A DNA stretch of 64,000 nt from Channallabes apus (taxonomy: Eukaryota; Chordata; Actinopteri; Siluriformes; Clariidae). Location of the stretch: positions 3,944,501 through 4,008,500 of the forward strand of contig CM060131.1 in assembly GCA_030522415.1 (NCBI GenBank), written 5' to 3'. Of this stretch, positions 49,851 through 59,640 are shown piece after piece. The notes beneath the pieces were generated by a model that saw nothing but the letters and a program-made list of their open reading frames with translations, searched no databases and was not told where the DNA came from. Position 1 is the first letter of the stretch, and every line of letters starts with the position of its first letter. Position numbers and translations under genes: made by a program.

Positions 49851-50780
49851 TCAACGAGGGGCCTTGCCTTTTAACGGACAGGTCCGCAGTAGATGACCGG
49901 ACTGACCGCAGTAGAAGCATGCTCCTTCATCCCGTCGTCGCTGGCGTTCCCTTGGAGAAATTCGAGTACGGTCCACCAACATGGGTTCAGCAGGAGGTTC
50001 TGAAGGGCAAGGAGGGGTAGGTAGTTGCCATGACCTTGTGTCCAGCCCTCGCTCTCGTTGTCTGAGGCGTTTGCGAGCATCGATGCGTCCAGCAAGGTCA
50101 ATGAGGTCCTGAAGGCTGGAGGGTAACTCCCGTGCAGATAGCTCATCCTTTATTAGGTCAGAAAGTCCATGAAAAAAGGCGTCAAACAAGGCTTGGTCAT
50201 CCCAGCCACAAGAGGCTGCCAGGGTGCGAAACTCAATAGCGTAATCAAAGACGGAGCGAGTTCCCTGGTGTAAATTTAGAATCTGACCTGCTGCCTGGTG
50301 TCCAGAAGAAGAGCGATCAAATACCTTCTTCATTTCATTAGTGAATGTCCTGAAATTGGCGCAGCAGGCATCTTGTGCGTCCCATACTGCTGTTCCCCAT
50401 TCTCTCGCCTTTCCCGAAAGGAGAGTTATTATGTATGCAACTCTAGATCGTTCTGTAGGAAAGGATGAGGCTTGTAATTCAAGGACCAGCGAGCATTGAG
50501 ATAAAAAGGAGCGGCAGGTATTAGGGTCGCCATCATAAGTGGGTGGAGCGGGGAGACGTGGCTCATGAGGTGAGGGAAGTGTAGCAGCAGGAGCAGGGGC
50601 GGGCGGAATTGAGGCCCGTGAAGCTTGCATCTGCTGAATCTGAGCAGTTAGGGAGGCAAGGGAGTCAGTTACGGTTCTGAGACTATTAGTGACCTGCTGA
50701 ATGTCTTGCTGATGCGCGCCGAGGAGAGCTCCCTGGCTTTCCAGTGCAGATCTCAAGTGGGAAAATTCTGCTGGATCCAT
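49851..50780 (-). CDS. Gag polyprotein of the LTR retrotransposon
   Basis: Structural protein that packages the element RNA. The ATG at 50780-50778 gives [16 protein letters not shown] and 309 residues to the TGA at 49851. Seen: a short N-terminal coiled-coil-like region (about 5-55, rich in L, Q and S), a proline-rich linker (about 60-85), a capsid-like core containing CRSFLSQC and FVIN-type hydrophobic stretches, a basic segment [10 protein letters not shown], and one CCHC zinc knuckle at 288-301 (C288, C291, H296, C301), the nucleic-acid binder. I chose this start because it follows the primer site and matches the MDPA start of related elements. The same frame is open 58 codons further upstream, to an ATG at 50954 inside the LTR. 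Pol follows in the -1 frame. Confidence 0.93.
   Translation of the reverse strand: MDPAEFSHLRSALESQGALLGAHQQDIQQVTNSLRTVTDSLASLTAQIQQMQASRASIPPAPAPAATLPSPHEPRLPAPPTYDGDPNTCRSFLSQCSLVLELQASSFPTERSRVAYIITLLSGKAREWGTAVWDAQDACCANFRTFTNEMKKVFDRSSSGHQAAGQILNLHQGTRSVFDYAIEFRTLAASCGWDDQALFDAFFHGLSDLIKDELSARELPSSLQDLIDLAGRIDARKRLRQRERGLDTRSWQLPTPPCPSEPPAEPMLVDRTRISPRERQRRRDEGACFYCGQSGHLLRTCPLKGKAPR
49869..49875 (-). other. Candidate -1 ribosomal frameshift site G TTA AAA
   Basis: It lies in the 69-nt gag/pol overlap, six codons before the gag stop, and is correctly phased: TTA AAA are the gag codons for Leu-Lys, and a -1 slip continues into pol as RQGPS. The heptamer resembles functional GUUAAAC sites, not the strict XXXYYYZ form. 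A downstream structure was not examined. Confidence 0.55.
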
Positions 50781-50785
50781 AACTG

Positions 50786-50795
50786 GCCAGATTAT
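50786..50795 (-). other. Primer-binding site predicted for self-priming
   Basis: Two bases after the 5' LTR the element sense reads ATAATCTGGC. It is the exact reverse complement of GCCAGATTAT at 51306-51297, the inferred 5' end of the transcript. No match to a tRNA 3' end starting TGG is seen at the LTR border. In Tf1 and sushi elements the folded 5' end of the RNA primes its own reverse transcription, and this layout fits that mode. The gag start codon follows only about 17 nt after the LTR. Confidence 0.75.
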
Positions 50796-50970
50796 ACTGT
50801 CACGGTTCCGAGTGTAGCAGCAAAAATCAGAGAAGGATCCAAGAGCAGAAAACAATAGGTAGTGTGCACTTACGGTCTCTGTGAACGCGCTGAGGAGCTT
50901 CAGGTGCTTCTGGAAGTGATGTCTGTGACCCAGACGTGCAATAGCTCCACACATGCAGGAAATCCAAATC

Positions 50971-51222
50971 GGCAGGCAATCTCGTGGTCAGTGTGCAAAG
51001 CGGAAGTCAAAAAGCCGGTAAATCCAATCATGCAGTGATTCCAAAAACGCTAGGCAGTCTCGTGGTCAGTGTGCAATGCGGAAGTCAAAAAGCCGGTAAA
51101 TCCAATCATGCAGTGATTCCAAAAACGCTAGGCAGTCTCGTGGTCAGTGTGCAATGCGGAAGTCAAAAAGCCGGTAAATCCAATCATGCAGTAATTCCAA
51201 AACGCTAGGCAGGGACGAGGTC
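50971..51222 (-). repeat. Three tandem 78-bp units inside the LTR (R-U5 part)
   Basis: In the plus orientation the unit contains TCGTGGTCAGTGTGCAATGC and AAGCCGGTAAATCCAATCAT. Copies begin 78 bp apart; the corresponding units in the 3' LTR start at 46021, 46099 and 46177. The array lies downstream of the inferred transcript start and is therefore in the leader RNA. It is a minisatellite: there are no spacers. Confidence 0.9.
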
Positions 51223-51330
51223 GATAACAAAATAGGGTCAGTAACACGATGAGCAAAAGACAAAACAAACGCGGGAATATTGGCTTGAACGGCGCAATAA
51301 TCTGGCAGCGGGTGCGTGTCTTGCAGTGTC

Positions 51331-51337
51331 TTAAATA
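51331..51337 (-). promoter_or_regulatory. TATA-like box of the LTR promoter
   Basis: On the minus strand the LTR reads CTTATTTAAG. About 31 nt downstream is GCCAGATTAT (51306-51297), the inferred transcript start, which is the expected distance for RNA polymerase II. Confidence 0.7.
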
Positions 51338-51488
51338 AGCGGATTTGATTAATCCAAATCGGCAACAGGTGAGCTCGCGCTGTGACTGAGGCGGCAAAAA
51401 ACAAGAGGCGGCGCGGAACTGGAACCGGAGTGACTCTGATTACTCACGGAGGAGCTATGTTGTGGCCGGAATCTGACGTACTGTGACA

Positions 51489-51493
51489 GGAAG
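51489..51493. repeat. Target-site duplication GGAAG (right)
   Basis: Identical to 45821-45825. Confidence 0.9.
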
Positions 51494-52869
51494 AACACAA
51501 GTGGCCTACACAGAGCTTTGGCCTCAACTGAAATAAATGCCTTTAGAATGAACTGGATCTCTGACTGTGCCCCAGGCCTCTGTGCTCAACATCAGTGCTT
51601 GACCTCATTAATGCTCTTGTGGCTGAATGGGCAATTCCCTGAGGTTAAACTCTAAATCTACTGTAGTATGACGCTTTCCCGGTATAATTGAGGATATTAT
51701 AATGACAAATTGAGCAGTCAGATGATTTTCATCCAGCATATGCTGAAGTTCGGATGTATCTGCATAGGTGTTTGCACTCAGGTGCACACACCGGTCATCA
51801 TATTTTTTTTACTTTTATATTGAAGTGCAAATGAAGAGCTTTTATTGAATGTGCTGCTCATTCATTATAACTATTTCATGATGTTCATTATATATTCCAG
51901 TTTTTCAACTCCACACATTTCAATTATTCATCAATTTTTACATCAATTTATGTTGATTTATGTATCTATGTTCAAAGCAGTGGAAATATTTCACCAATTG
52001 ATTAGAGAGACTATTTTAGGATTTATTCACTTTACTTTAAAGTAATTCCTGTGGTTTAAAAGTATACATACAGTATGTCAGGCTGACAGTCTCTTTAAAC
52101 TAGGTCAATTTTATCTGCAAAGGGATCATAGTGTTTGTTACAGCCCTAGTGAGGCACACTTGAAAGTTTTGAGACTGATCAAAAAAGTGAAATCAGATGT
52201 GGCTCCTGCTTGATTGGAACAAAAACCTGTATCCTGCTCTGGATAAAATTGATGGCCCTGCTTTAAACAGAAGTTTCCAGCTTTAGATCTAGTGCTTTCT
52301 TGACAGCATAGAAAAATCCAAACCCTACCAGGCCATCAAGAACAGAAATTGCAATTAAGCATTAAATAATAAGCATTAAAGCAAAAAATTAATAAGCATT
52401 AAAGGTCTCTCAAGCAACTGTGCAAACAAGTGTATGCATATGTGAAAACACATATGGCCACAATCTCTATATATATTGATAAAAAGCCTCATCTTGTTTT
52501 CTTTTGTATTGATAACCTTACAGCCATATAACTGAATATATATATATATACACATTTACAATTTAGAAAGAAATTTTAAAAAAAAAATAGGAAAGACCAT
52601 GGAGTTTGGTGTGTCCAAACTTTCAAATGGTAGCATACACACGCATATGTACCTTCACAACATTTATCCCATTCGAGCTCCTGTTGAGAGGAAGGAAACC
52701 CAGCCAACAAAGCTGTCCTTCCTGATATTTGCATGGAATTCAGGAACAAAAAGATAAAGAATTAGAGGGTTGTTGGATGCAACTGGGAATATATTTAAAT
52801 GTTGATACAGGACTATTAACATTCTCACTTGTTGAGACTGTTTGAAATTCTGAATTCATGTTAAAAGTG
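51494..52869. other. Non-coding, nothing recognised
   Basis: AT-rich, with a short TA run near 52540. No element or gene was recognised. Confidence 0.5.
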
Positions 52870-53045
52870 CGTAACATGGGGGCTCAGCGGTTGGCACTGT
52901 TGCTTTGAATCCAGGTTTGGTGATGAATCGTGCCTTTAATCTATGCGCATGGAGTTTGCATGTTTTCCCTGAGCTTAGTGGGTTTTCTCCAGGTACTCCA
53001 GTTTCTCCCAGCAGTTCAAAAACATATCTTGTATTAATGTTCTTA
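52870..53045 (+). mobile_element. SINE family 1, degenerate 5' part
   Basis: GGGGGCTCAGCGGTTGGCAC, ATGGAGTTTGCATGTTTTCC and GGGTTTTCTCCAGGTACTCC match the family at reduced identity. The tail is lost. Confidence 0.7.
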
Positions 53046-54148
53046 AATTGACCATAGTAAAACTTGAAATAAGCTTAAGAAACTGCTTCTGGTTACTAGA
53101 TGTGACTGCTATCATTCACTCCCTGGTCTCTTTCAAGGTTTTCCACTACATGAGGACAATCTTATTATGAACACTACAAATTCTGTGGTTATTATTTGTC
53201 GTGCCATGTTTAGACTATCGCCGAGTGAGTTTGGGAATTTTCCTTGGTTTCTTGTGAATGTTTCTGGTTTATAACCTTGTCTTGCATTAAAGTCAGTTCT
53301 TAAATTGATATTGCGCCTGAAATCTGTGTTAAAACCTTGTGCATATGGATCCTCACTTTTTGCCTCATAACCTCACAACATTGCTACACTAATCAGCTGT
53401 AGCATATTTATAGCTGTGACACTAACTTGAGGGCTTTTTTCGTTGCTTGGTCGTTTCTTTTGAATGTTTTCAACAAAGTTTCCATGTTTGGAACATGATC
53501 AAAGTCGATAACCAGGCAGTCGGAAAATGTTAATCACAATACAGACAGGATCAATGAAAGAACAAACCTGGAAAATGGGCAAGGTTTAAACACAGCATAA
53601 ATTATCAGGAAAAACAGGTTTACTTACACAACCATAATGTTTGGCAGCATGTTTTAACTGTATACTAGAGCGTCAAGCAGTGAATTGTAAACATAATAGC
53701 AGAGATTCTGTAAGAATCTCAGAAACCGTGACGTGCTGTCACAGGCAGGGCAACATTTAACATATTCTATATAATTAAAGTTTTTCAAGACAGTAAGATA
53801 CCAGTTTAATCTGTCAGTGGATTATAAAGGAACAATAAATATTGGAGTTGCATGATGAAGTCTTACGTGGAGATCCCTGGTGAATGAGACCATCTGTCCT
53901 GGGTGTAGTTGAGGATGAGGCCTACTGTATTTCTCTTGTCTGCTGCAGTCTTTTACCTTCTAACTGTGCAATGAAGACAGATTTGTGCTGCTTCACAGGC
54001 TTGCTGACTCCTTCTTATCTATTATCAGCTACTGATAAGGTTCATTGGATGATTGAAATAGTGGGTCATCCTGCAAAACACTGAAATGTGTGAGGTTTTT
54101 AAATGTGTCAATTAGGAAATGTGCCTATTTTGCCAAGGTGATAACCCT
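53046..54148. other. Non-coding, nothing recognised
   Basis: No repeat or coding signature was recognised. Confidence 0.5.
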
Positions 54149-55139
54149 AGTAAAAAAAAAAGTATGCTAAGTATATTAAATCCTAGCGTGCCAAAGCATA
54201 CTTAAATGTACTTGCTCCAGACTAATGACTAGTATACTTGAAGTTTGCTATTTTGGAACAACTAATTTTGTACTAAGTGTATTTAAGTTTTAATTAAATT
54301 GTAGAAAAGCACAATTTTAAGTGTATTAAGTATACTTTTATGTGCTAAAGTGGAACAACTTTAAGTATACTTAGTACACTTAAAGTATATGGCGGTGTGT
54401 GTACTAACGTACATACCTGACAGTAATTATTACAATTTAAGTATATATTTAATGTATTATAAGTACATTACAGCTATTTTTACTGTATTACAAATAAATG
54501 ATTAATATACTATGAGTATATTCTTATTGCAGCAGTAGCTGTTATACTTCTGGACAATTACAAATACTATAAAAGTACACTTTGTGGTTAATACAAATAG
54601 ACTTTATTGTATCATACAGTACACACAACCTTCTATACTACAGTATTGCAAATGTATTACCAGTACATTAAGTGTTTAGGATAATTTACAAATGCTAAAT
54701 GTATTTTCTACACTATAACATGTTTTTGAAACACATTACATTCTTTATGAGCCAGATTTTATTCATGAGCTCAACAGATTTAATTTGCACAAGGTTACGA
54801 AAAAGCACTACTATAGTTTATTTGTGCTCAACAAAAGTCAGGTTGTCTTACAAACACACAAACTAAAATATAAACTGGTGTGTGAACACAGACAGACATT
54901 AGTATTAGAATCTACAGGTACAGTATTAGTTTAAACCCGGTGTGTTGATTCTGTTACACAGAGACTGAAAACAGGCCGAGAGCTACAGAGCCATTATACC
55001 ACCAGCAAAGTACAGAACACATTAACAACACATTAGACAATACATTCTACAGCTTAAAGTATGTACTTAATGATAAATTACCTAACAAAAACCGTTAAAT
55101 TTACCTTGTGCCGATGAAAATAAAATAATAACAATACGA

Positions 55140-55470
55140 ACAAACGCACGCGATGATGCAGCTTCAGCCGTTAATTCAAACTAGTGGAGAACTGGGGAGC
55201 CAATCAGAGAACGGACTTTCCGAATCTGCCCGCCTCCAGTCTGTGATTGGCTGGTGGGGCGCAGATTCTAGTCTCCGGTTGGCTGGAATAGTTGCAGAGT
55301 TCACAACGCTGCTGCAGTTTGTGTGTCGCTTTATGACAGTGAGCGGACAGAAGAGTGAGAGAGTGCACACATAAAATATCTTGAACGGCAAAAGTGATTT
55401 TCAGCGCGCAAGAATAAGTTTGAGATCGCGCGCGCGAGGGAGAGAGATTCAGCGTGCAAAAACGAGTCTA
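55140..55470. promoter_or_regulatory. GC-rich CCAAT-box module inside the AT-rich element
   Basis: A GC-rich island in a very AT-rich setting. It has a CCAAT box in AGCCAATCAGAG (55200-55204) and an inverted one in GTGATTGGCTGG (55246-55250), 46 bp apart, plus a related CCGGTTGGCTGG and a CGCGCGCG run near 55428-55435. Paired CCAAT boxes bind NF-Y in known promoters. No transcript or coding frame downstream was recognised (55153-55374 plus is open but without a domain). It could be the internal promoter of the element or a captured host promoter. Confidence 0.45.
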
Positions 55471-55606
55471 AAAGCACGCATGATAGAGTAGTGCACTAAA
55501 TATAAGTACATTTAAATTTAACTGATAATATACTGAGACTACCGTATATTAAAATTGCATTCTAATGTATACTTTCTGTACATTTGCACAATGATTATTT
55601 CGAGCA

Positions 55607-55929
55607 TTCATTCATTTTCTATACCGCTTAATCCTGTGATCAGGGTCGCGGGGGGCCTGGAGCCTATCCCAGGACACTTCGGGTACCAGGCGGGGTACAC
55701 CCTGGACAGGGTGCCTATTCATCGCAGGGCACACACACATACACACACTCACACGACGGGCAATTTAGGAACGCCAATTAGCCTAACCTGCATATCTTTG
55801 GACTGTGGGAGGAAACCCACCAAGCACGGGGAGAACATGCAAACTCCATGCACACAGAGACGGGAATCGAACCCAGACCCTGGAGGTGCAAGGCGACAGT
55901 GCTAACCACTACACCACCGCGCCGCCTGC
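55607..55929 (-). mobile_element. SINE family 1, minus strand, nested, with TSD
   Basis: Tail at 55607-55640, head ending CACCACCGCGCCGCC near 55927. Flanks share ATTTCGAGCAT (55597-55607 and 55930-55940). It inserted into the AT-rich element and is younger than it. Confidence 0.92.
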
Positions 55930-56236
55930 ATTTCGAGCATATATTTTTTAAATATACCAAAAATACATTGAAAAACAAGTTTAAATAAGCATACTTTGGA
56001 AATTAGACCAACCTTTCACTTAAAGTATATTTTCCAATAATATATTTTTGGAAAGTGTACTATAATACAATTATATTAAAGTATATTTAAAGTTTAATTC
56101 CAAAATTTGGTAAAAGCATGATGTTAGTATTCTTTTTATATATTAACTGATGGTACAATTTTTTGTTAGTATATTTGCAATGTATTATCGAGGATTTCAA
56201 TATATTTGTAATACACTAAAGTGCATTTTTTTCACC

Positions 56237-56435
56237 TGAATCACATGGCACATGAAATGGCTTGTGAGGGCAGCATTTGATTTGATTAATGTAGTGTATG
56301 TAAGAGCTTGACTAGTGAATATAGAAATTTTTTTCCCCAAACACTGTGCTGTAATAAGCTTACTGAATAGTTAATATTCGAAATTGTTTTGGTTAAAATA
56401 TTGATTCTTTCTTCATATATTTGAAAATAGGGCGG
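56237..56435. other. Short non-coding gap
   Basis: Nothing recognised. Confidence 0.5.
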
Positions 56436-56785
56436 AACGGAAAATAGGCTTAGTGGCTAGCACTGTGGCCTTGCATCTCCAGGGTCAAGGGTTCCATTCC
56501 CACCTCGGGTCTGTGTGCATAGAGTTTGCATGTTCTCCCCGTGCTTGGGGGGTTTCCTCTGGGTGCTCCAGTTTCCTCCCACAGTGCAAAGATGGTGTTC
56601 CCAAATTGCCCATTGTGTATGTGTGTGTGTGTGTGTGTGTGTCAGTGATGTGCCCTGCGATGGATTGGCATCCCGGCCAGGGTGTATCCCGCCTTGTGCC
56701 CTAAGACTCCTGGGATTTGCTCCAGGCCCCCTGAGACCCTGTATAAAGGATAAAGCAGTATAGACAATCAATGAGTGAGTGATAT
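56436..56785 (+). mobile_element. SINE family 1, plus strand, older copy
   Basis: Degenerate head (GGCTTAGTGGCTAGCACTGT), full body (GTTTGCATGTTCTCCCCGTG, TGCCCTGCGATGGATTGGC) and tail (AAAGCAGTATAGACAAT). A short GT run (56618-56643) lies in the middle. Divergence from the 39211 copy is clearly higher. Confidence 0.88.
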
Positions 56786-57154
56786 TTGGGAATTATACAA
56801 TATTATGATGTATTTGCTTTAAAATTGCCTTCAAGCTTGCCTCCAGATCCAGATGTGCACTGAGTAAGAAATGCATTTAAATTGCACAATACTGGTAATC
56901 ATTTACTGGGTAGTAATGGTTAAATAGAAAAATTATTATATTATTATGTACACTATGTGTAAATATAACAATATCAAATATCAAATATTTCTTATTTAGT
57001 TCTATGCAATGGAACTACTTGCTTGCTTTGCCCTTTTCAGCAAAATGTAGTGTGTGTAACACCAATGATCTGCTAAAACCAATTTCACTTGGCTGTTGGG
57101 GTGTTAATCATTTGCTCATGGCAACAGATAAAAGTAATGACTCTTACGTTAGTG

Positions 57155-57156
<2 letters not shown>

Positions 57157-57211
<55 letters not shown>
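57157..57211 (+). repeat. (GT)n microsatellite
   Basis: About 27 GT units; the flanking frames 57004-57270 and 57089-57277 are artefacts. Confidence 0.97.
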
Positions 57212-57213
<2 letters not shown>

Positions 57214-58059
57214 CTTGTGTGGGTGTGCAAGTGTACTGTATATGATCAATTCCATTTCAAAAGATTTTAATAATTAAAAAAATAATAATTTCATTTAATT
57301 CAAAAAGTGAAACTCATATATTCTAGATTCATTATATGTCAAGTGAAACAGTTGAAGTATTTTGGCTTATTTTTGATGATTACAGCTTATAGCTTACAGC
57401 TCATGAAAAAAAACTATCAATATAATATTTCATTTTAGGTTTGAGCAAATGACTACTGACATTGTATGCAGTGCCAACAGAAAGTATCCATTCAGTGAAT
57501 ACAGACTCTTTCACTCATCATCTATACTGCTTTATCCTGTATAGAGTAGGATCATGGGGGTGATTTTCCCTCCACTATGATTCTTGGCTGCTCCTGCACA
57601 TCTGCAAAATGGCATCACGAGAACTACTGCCAATGAAGCCTGCATTAGAGGCATGGAGGCACTGGCTAAAGGGAGCTGCAGGTTCTAGCAATTCCCTTTC
57701 TTTGAACGGACAAATCAAAAGAATCTGGAACCGCTAAGCACCTAAACTCACGCTAAGCCACCAATCTCTTTGTGCCACCATTTGTACGTGCCCAGTTGTC
57801 GAATTGGGCTCACAGCTGTAGGGTCACCTACATTGCTTGGAGGATCCATACCTTAGCTCTCATCTAGCAATGCTAATGATAAATAACCCCTAGATTAAAA
57901 AAATCAAATACCTATCTAAAACTGTAATAAAATGAAGTAGGTTATAAGTAAAAAAAAAAATAAATTTCAGTTTTTTTTTTTTTTAAATATTAGGCAATCA
58001 ATCAGCTTTAAAAACAGACAATTTATTCACCTTGTGTACTAGACACTGTACCTACAAAG
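57212..58059. other. Non-coding, one SINE tail fragment
   Basis: A short family 1 tail (ATCTATACTGCTTTATCCTG, reversed) lies at 57519-57540. Otherwise poly-A and poly-T runs (57952-57984) only. Confidence 0.5.
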
Positions 58060-58585
58060 TTACTCAAAAAATGCTTTTAAAATGCTCAATTCTGCTCAAT
58101 CCTTTTAACCTAGCAGTTATTGAACCCCTCATTAAGAAACCTGTCCTTGGACTTTGTCATCTATTCAATTATAGGCCAACATCAAATCTTCTCTTTATCT
58201 CCAGGATCCTAGAAAATGCAGCAGTTTTTCATTGTATCTACATAGGAATAACATACATGAAATGTATCAGTCAGGATGCCTCATCATAACACAGAGGCAG
58301 CACTAGTCTATGTTTACCACTAAGTGGTGAATGTCTCTTTGCTTATGTTGCTAGACCTTAGTGCAGTATTTGACACCACTCATCACATTATTTTCCTTGA
58401 TAGATTGAGGAAATTTTGCAAGACTTAAGGAAACACTCTCTCATGACTCCTTTTCAACAAATGGTTATCAGTTTGTATATGTACAGTAAATGTTGACTAT
58501 TCTGCATGTACTATAGTGAAGTTTGGAGTTCCAAAAGATTCTGTTTTTATGCACACTAATTTTTTCTCTGTATGCCTCCTCTTGG
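58060..58585 (+). pseudogene. LINE reverse transcriptase relic
   Basis: Plus-strand translation in shifting frames gives LIKKPVLGLCHLFNYRPTSNL and FISRILENAAVF (58115-58230), a LLDLSAVFDTTHHIIFLDRL segment (58345-58405) and FGVPKDSVF (58517-58545). These are RT blocks of a CR1/L2-type LINE, a different family from the relic at 26845. The catalytic FADD box is not seen. Stops and deletions break it. It ends where the MITE at 58593 begins. Confidence 0.8.
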
Positions 58586-58592
58586 TAACATA

Positions 58593-58990
58593 CAGTGAAA
58601 CCTTGAATTGTGAGTAACGCAGTTTGCGAGTGTTCCGCAAGACGAGCAAAGATTTTTAATAAATTTTGACTTATTACAACGAACAAGTCTTGGTTTACGA
58701 GTACAGAGTATCATGTATCACGCTTGCGTTTCTTGTTTTGACGACGAGTGTCACATGATCACAACTGAGCCAGTGGTTTTTCTCTCTCTTGCACTGCGGA
58801 ATTGTGGGTAATCGTCTTCCCTTCTGGGTCTTAGTGCTCGTCTCTTACTGTTATAAACAACATCTGTGAAAACGTGTTAAACATGTGCGCGTAAAACATA
58901 CTTCATTTTGTGTCTGTATGTGTGTGTGTACAGCGCGCGTGTAAAGCAAAAGCAATTCTCATTAGAGAGGTTAAAGATCCATTTTCTCTC
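58593..58990. mobile_element. Truncated copy of the 39672 MITE
   Basis: It begins CAGTGAAACCTTGAATTGTG next to TA and follows the 39672 copy through CACATGATCACAACTGAGCC, GCGGAATTGTGGGTA and AAAGCAAAAGCAATTCTCATTAGAGAGG. The right half and right terminal repeat are missing. Confidence 0.75.
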
Positions 58991-59116
58991 TAACCCTAGC
59001 AAGTTAATTGTTTATCATTGTTTAAGTTTAAGTGCTTACACCCCTAATTTTCTTATAATTATTATTATTATAATAATTTTGTACAATTTATAATTATATC
59101 TATAACTAAATAAATT

Positions 59117-59425
59117 CCAGATTTCCCCGATTTTCTCCCTAATTTAGTCATATCCAATTCCTCCCCGTCACTAAGGGGCTCCCGCATTAAGGCTACTACT
59201 ACCGCTCAGTAGGGAGGGCCGAACTACGGCGTGCGTGAGCACAACAGATGCCCCTGAATAGATGTAGAGCCATGATTAATGTGGGAGCACTAAGTATCTC
59301 TCATCCCTCCCCTCTGACAGAGCTTGGCCAATCAGCTCTCCCTAGAACTCCGGCTACGAGAGGTTACAGCATCACCCGGGAATCGAACTCACGATCTCCA
59401 GATGATAGAGCGAGCACTTTGGTCT
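59117..59425 (-). mobile_element. tRNA-derived SINE (family 2), minus strand, incomplete
   Basis: It matches the complete copy at 61501: TCATATCCAATTCCTCCCCG, GATGTAGAGCCATGATTAATG and the head AGCATCACCCGGGAATCGAA (B-box on the minus strand). The central part is deleted and the head end is eroded. No target duplication was seen. The 171-codon plus frame over it is an artefact. Confidence 0.8.
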
Positions 59426-59505
59426 GGGGAAAAGAATGGCCTGCTTTGTGCAAGCAGAATGACACTCAAAATAAACAGTTTGACAACAAAGTGAGAACTC
59501 CTGCC

Positions 59506-59640
59506 AGGGGTAGCTCAGTGGTTAAGGCATTGGACTACGGTTCAGAAGGTCCCAGGTTCAAATCCCACGACCAACAAGTTGTCCCTGTTGGGCCCTTGAA
59601 CAAGGCCCTTAACGCTCAGATGTATAAGGAGATAAAAATT
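59506..59640 (+). mobile_element. tRNA-like SINE (family 3), plus strand
   Basis: GGGGTAGCTCAGTGG (A-box-like) and GGTTCAAATCC (B-box) are 40 bp apart, then TTGGGCCCTTGAACAAGGCC and a GTATAAGGAGATAAA end. This is the layout of V-SINE or HE1-type fish SINEs. The acceptor stem does not pair well, so it is not a functional tRNA gene. The 3' end is short. Confidence 0.75.

Larger units (their letters stand above)
46483..49920 (-). pseudogene. Pol: protease, RT, RNase H, integrase, chromodomain; one TGA
   Basis: Replication and integration polyprotein of the element. Counting from the open-frame start at 49920 (real expression probably begins at the frameshift near 49869): protease DSGA at 61-64; RT with a LDLRNAYH box (313-320), PFGLTNAP (347-354) and the catalytic YLDD at 376-379; RNase H starting with [13 protein letters not shown] (523 onward). 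A single TGA at 48177-48175 (codon 582) interrupts RNase H; the same frame is open on both sides of it. After it come the rest of RNase H (WTDHRNL), the integrase HHCC finger (CDTC), a DDE core ([23 protein letters not shown]), a GPF-type module (RYIGPF), and a chromodomain ([19 protein letters not shown]) that may target heterochromatin. Everything but that one codon looks intact. I do not write a repaired version. Confidence 0.93.
45826..51488 (-). mobile_element. Complete Tf1/sushi-type chromodomain Ty3/gypsy retrotransposon
   Basis: A 5663-bp element on the minus strand, bounded by 691-bp LTRs starting TGTCAC and ending GTGACA, with a 5-bp target duplication GGAAG at 45821-45825 and 51489-51493. 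Element order: 5' LTR (50798-51488), primer site, gag, pol in the -1 frame, polypurine tract, 3' LTR (45826-46516). No envelope frame is present. The pol ends in a GPF-type module and a chromodomain, which places it among chromoviruses; self-priming and teleost host suggest the Tf1/sushi lineage, the group that gave rise to mammalian PEG10/RTL genes. One TGA interrupts pol, so this copy cannot move alone unless the stop is read through or is a sequence error. Confidence 0.95.
50798..51488 (-). repeat. 5' LTR
   Basis: 691 bp, starting TGTCACAG in the element sense at 51488 and ending CGTGACA at 50798. It carries the promoter (see 51331-51337), the inferred transcript start and three tandem 78-bp units. 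Identity to the 3' LTR points to a recent insertion. Confidence 0.95.
54149..56236. mobile_element. AT-rich DNA element with AGTATACTT-type subrepeats
   Basis: The left end (AGTAAAAAAAAAAGTATGCT, then GTATATTAAATCC) and the reversed right end (AGGTGAAAAAAATGCACTTT, then ATATTGAAATCC) are loosely inverted. The interior is dense in AAGTATACTT and AAGTGTACT-like palindromic motifs at 54160-54420 and 55980-56220. No transposase is visible. It contains a GC-rich CCAAT module (55140-55470) and a SINE (55607-55929). Superfamily unknown, ends approximate. Confidence 0.5.

Noticed and set aside
50971..51222. Possible CRISPR-like array
   Set aside because: The three 78-bp units are head-to-tail without spacers and lie inside an LTR of a eukaryotic element.
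59506..59580. Possible functional tRNA gene
   Set aside because: A- and B-boxes are present, but the acceptor stem does not pair and a SINE body follows.
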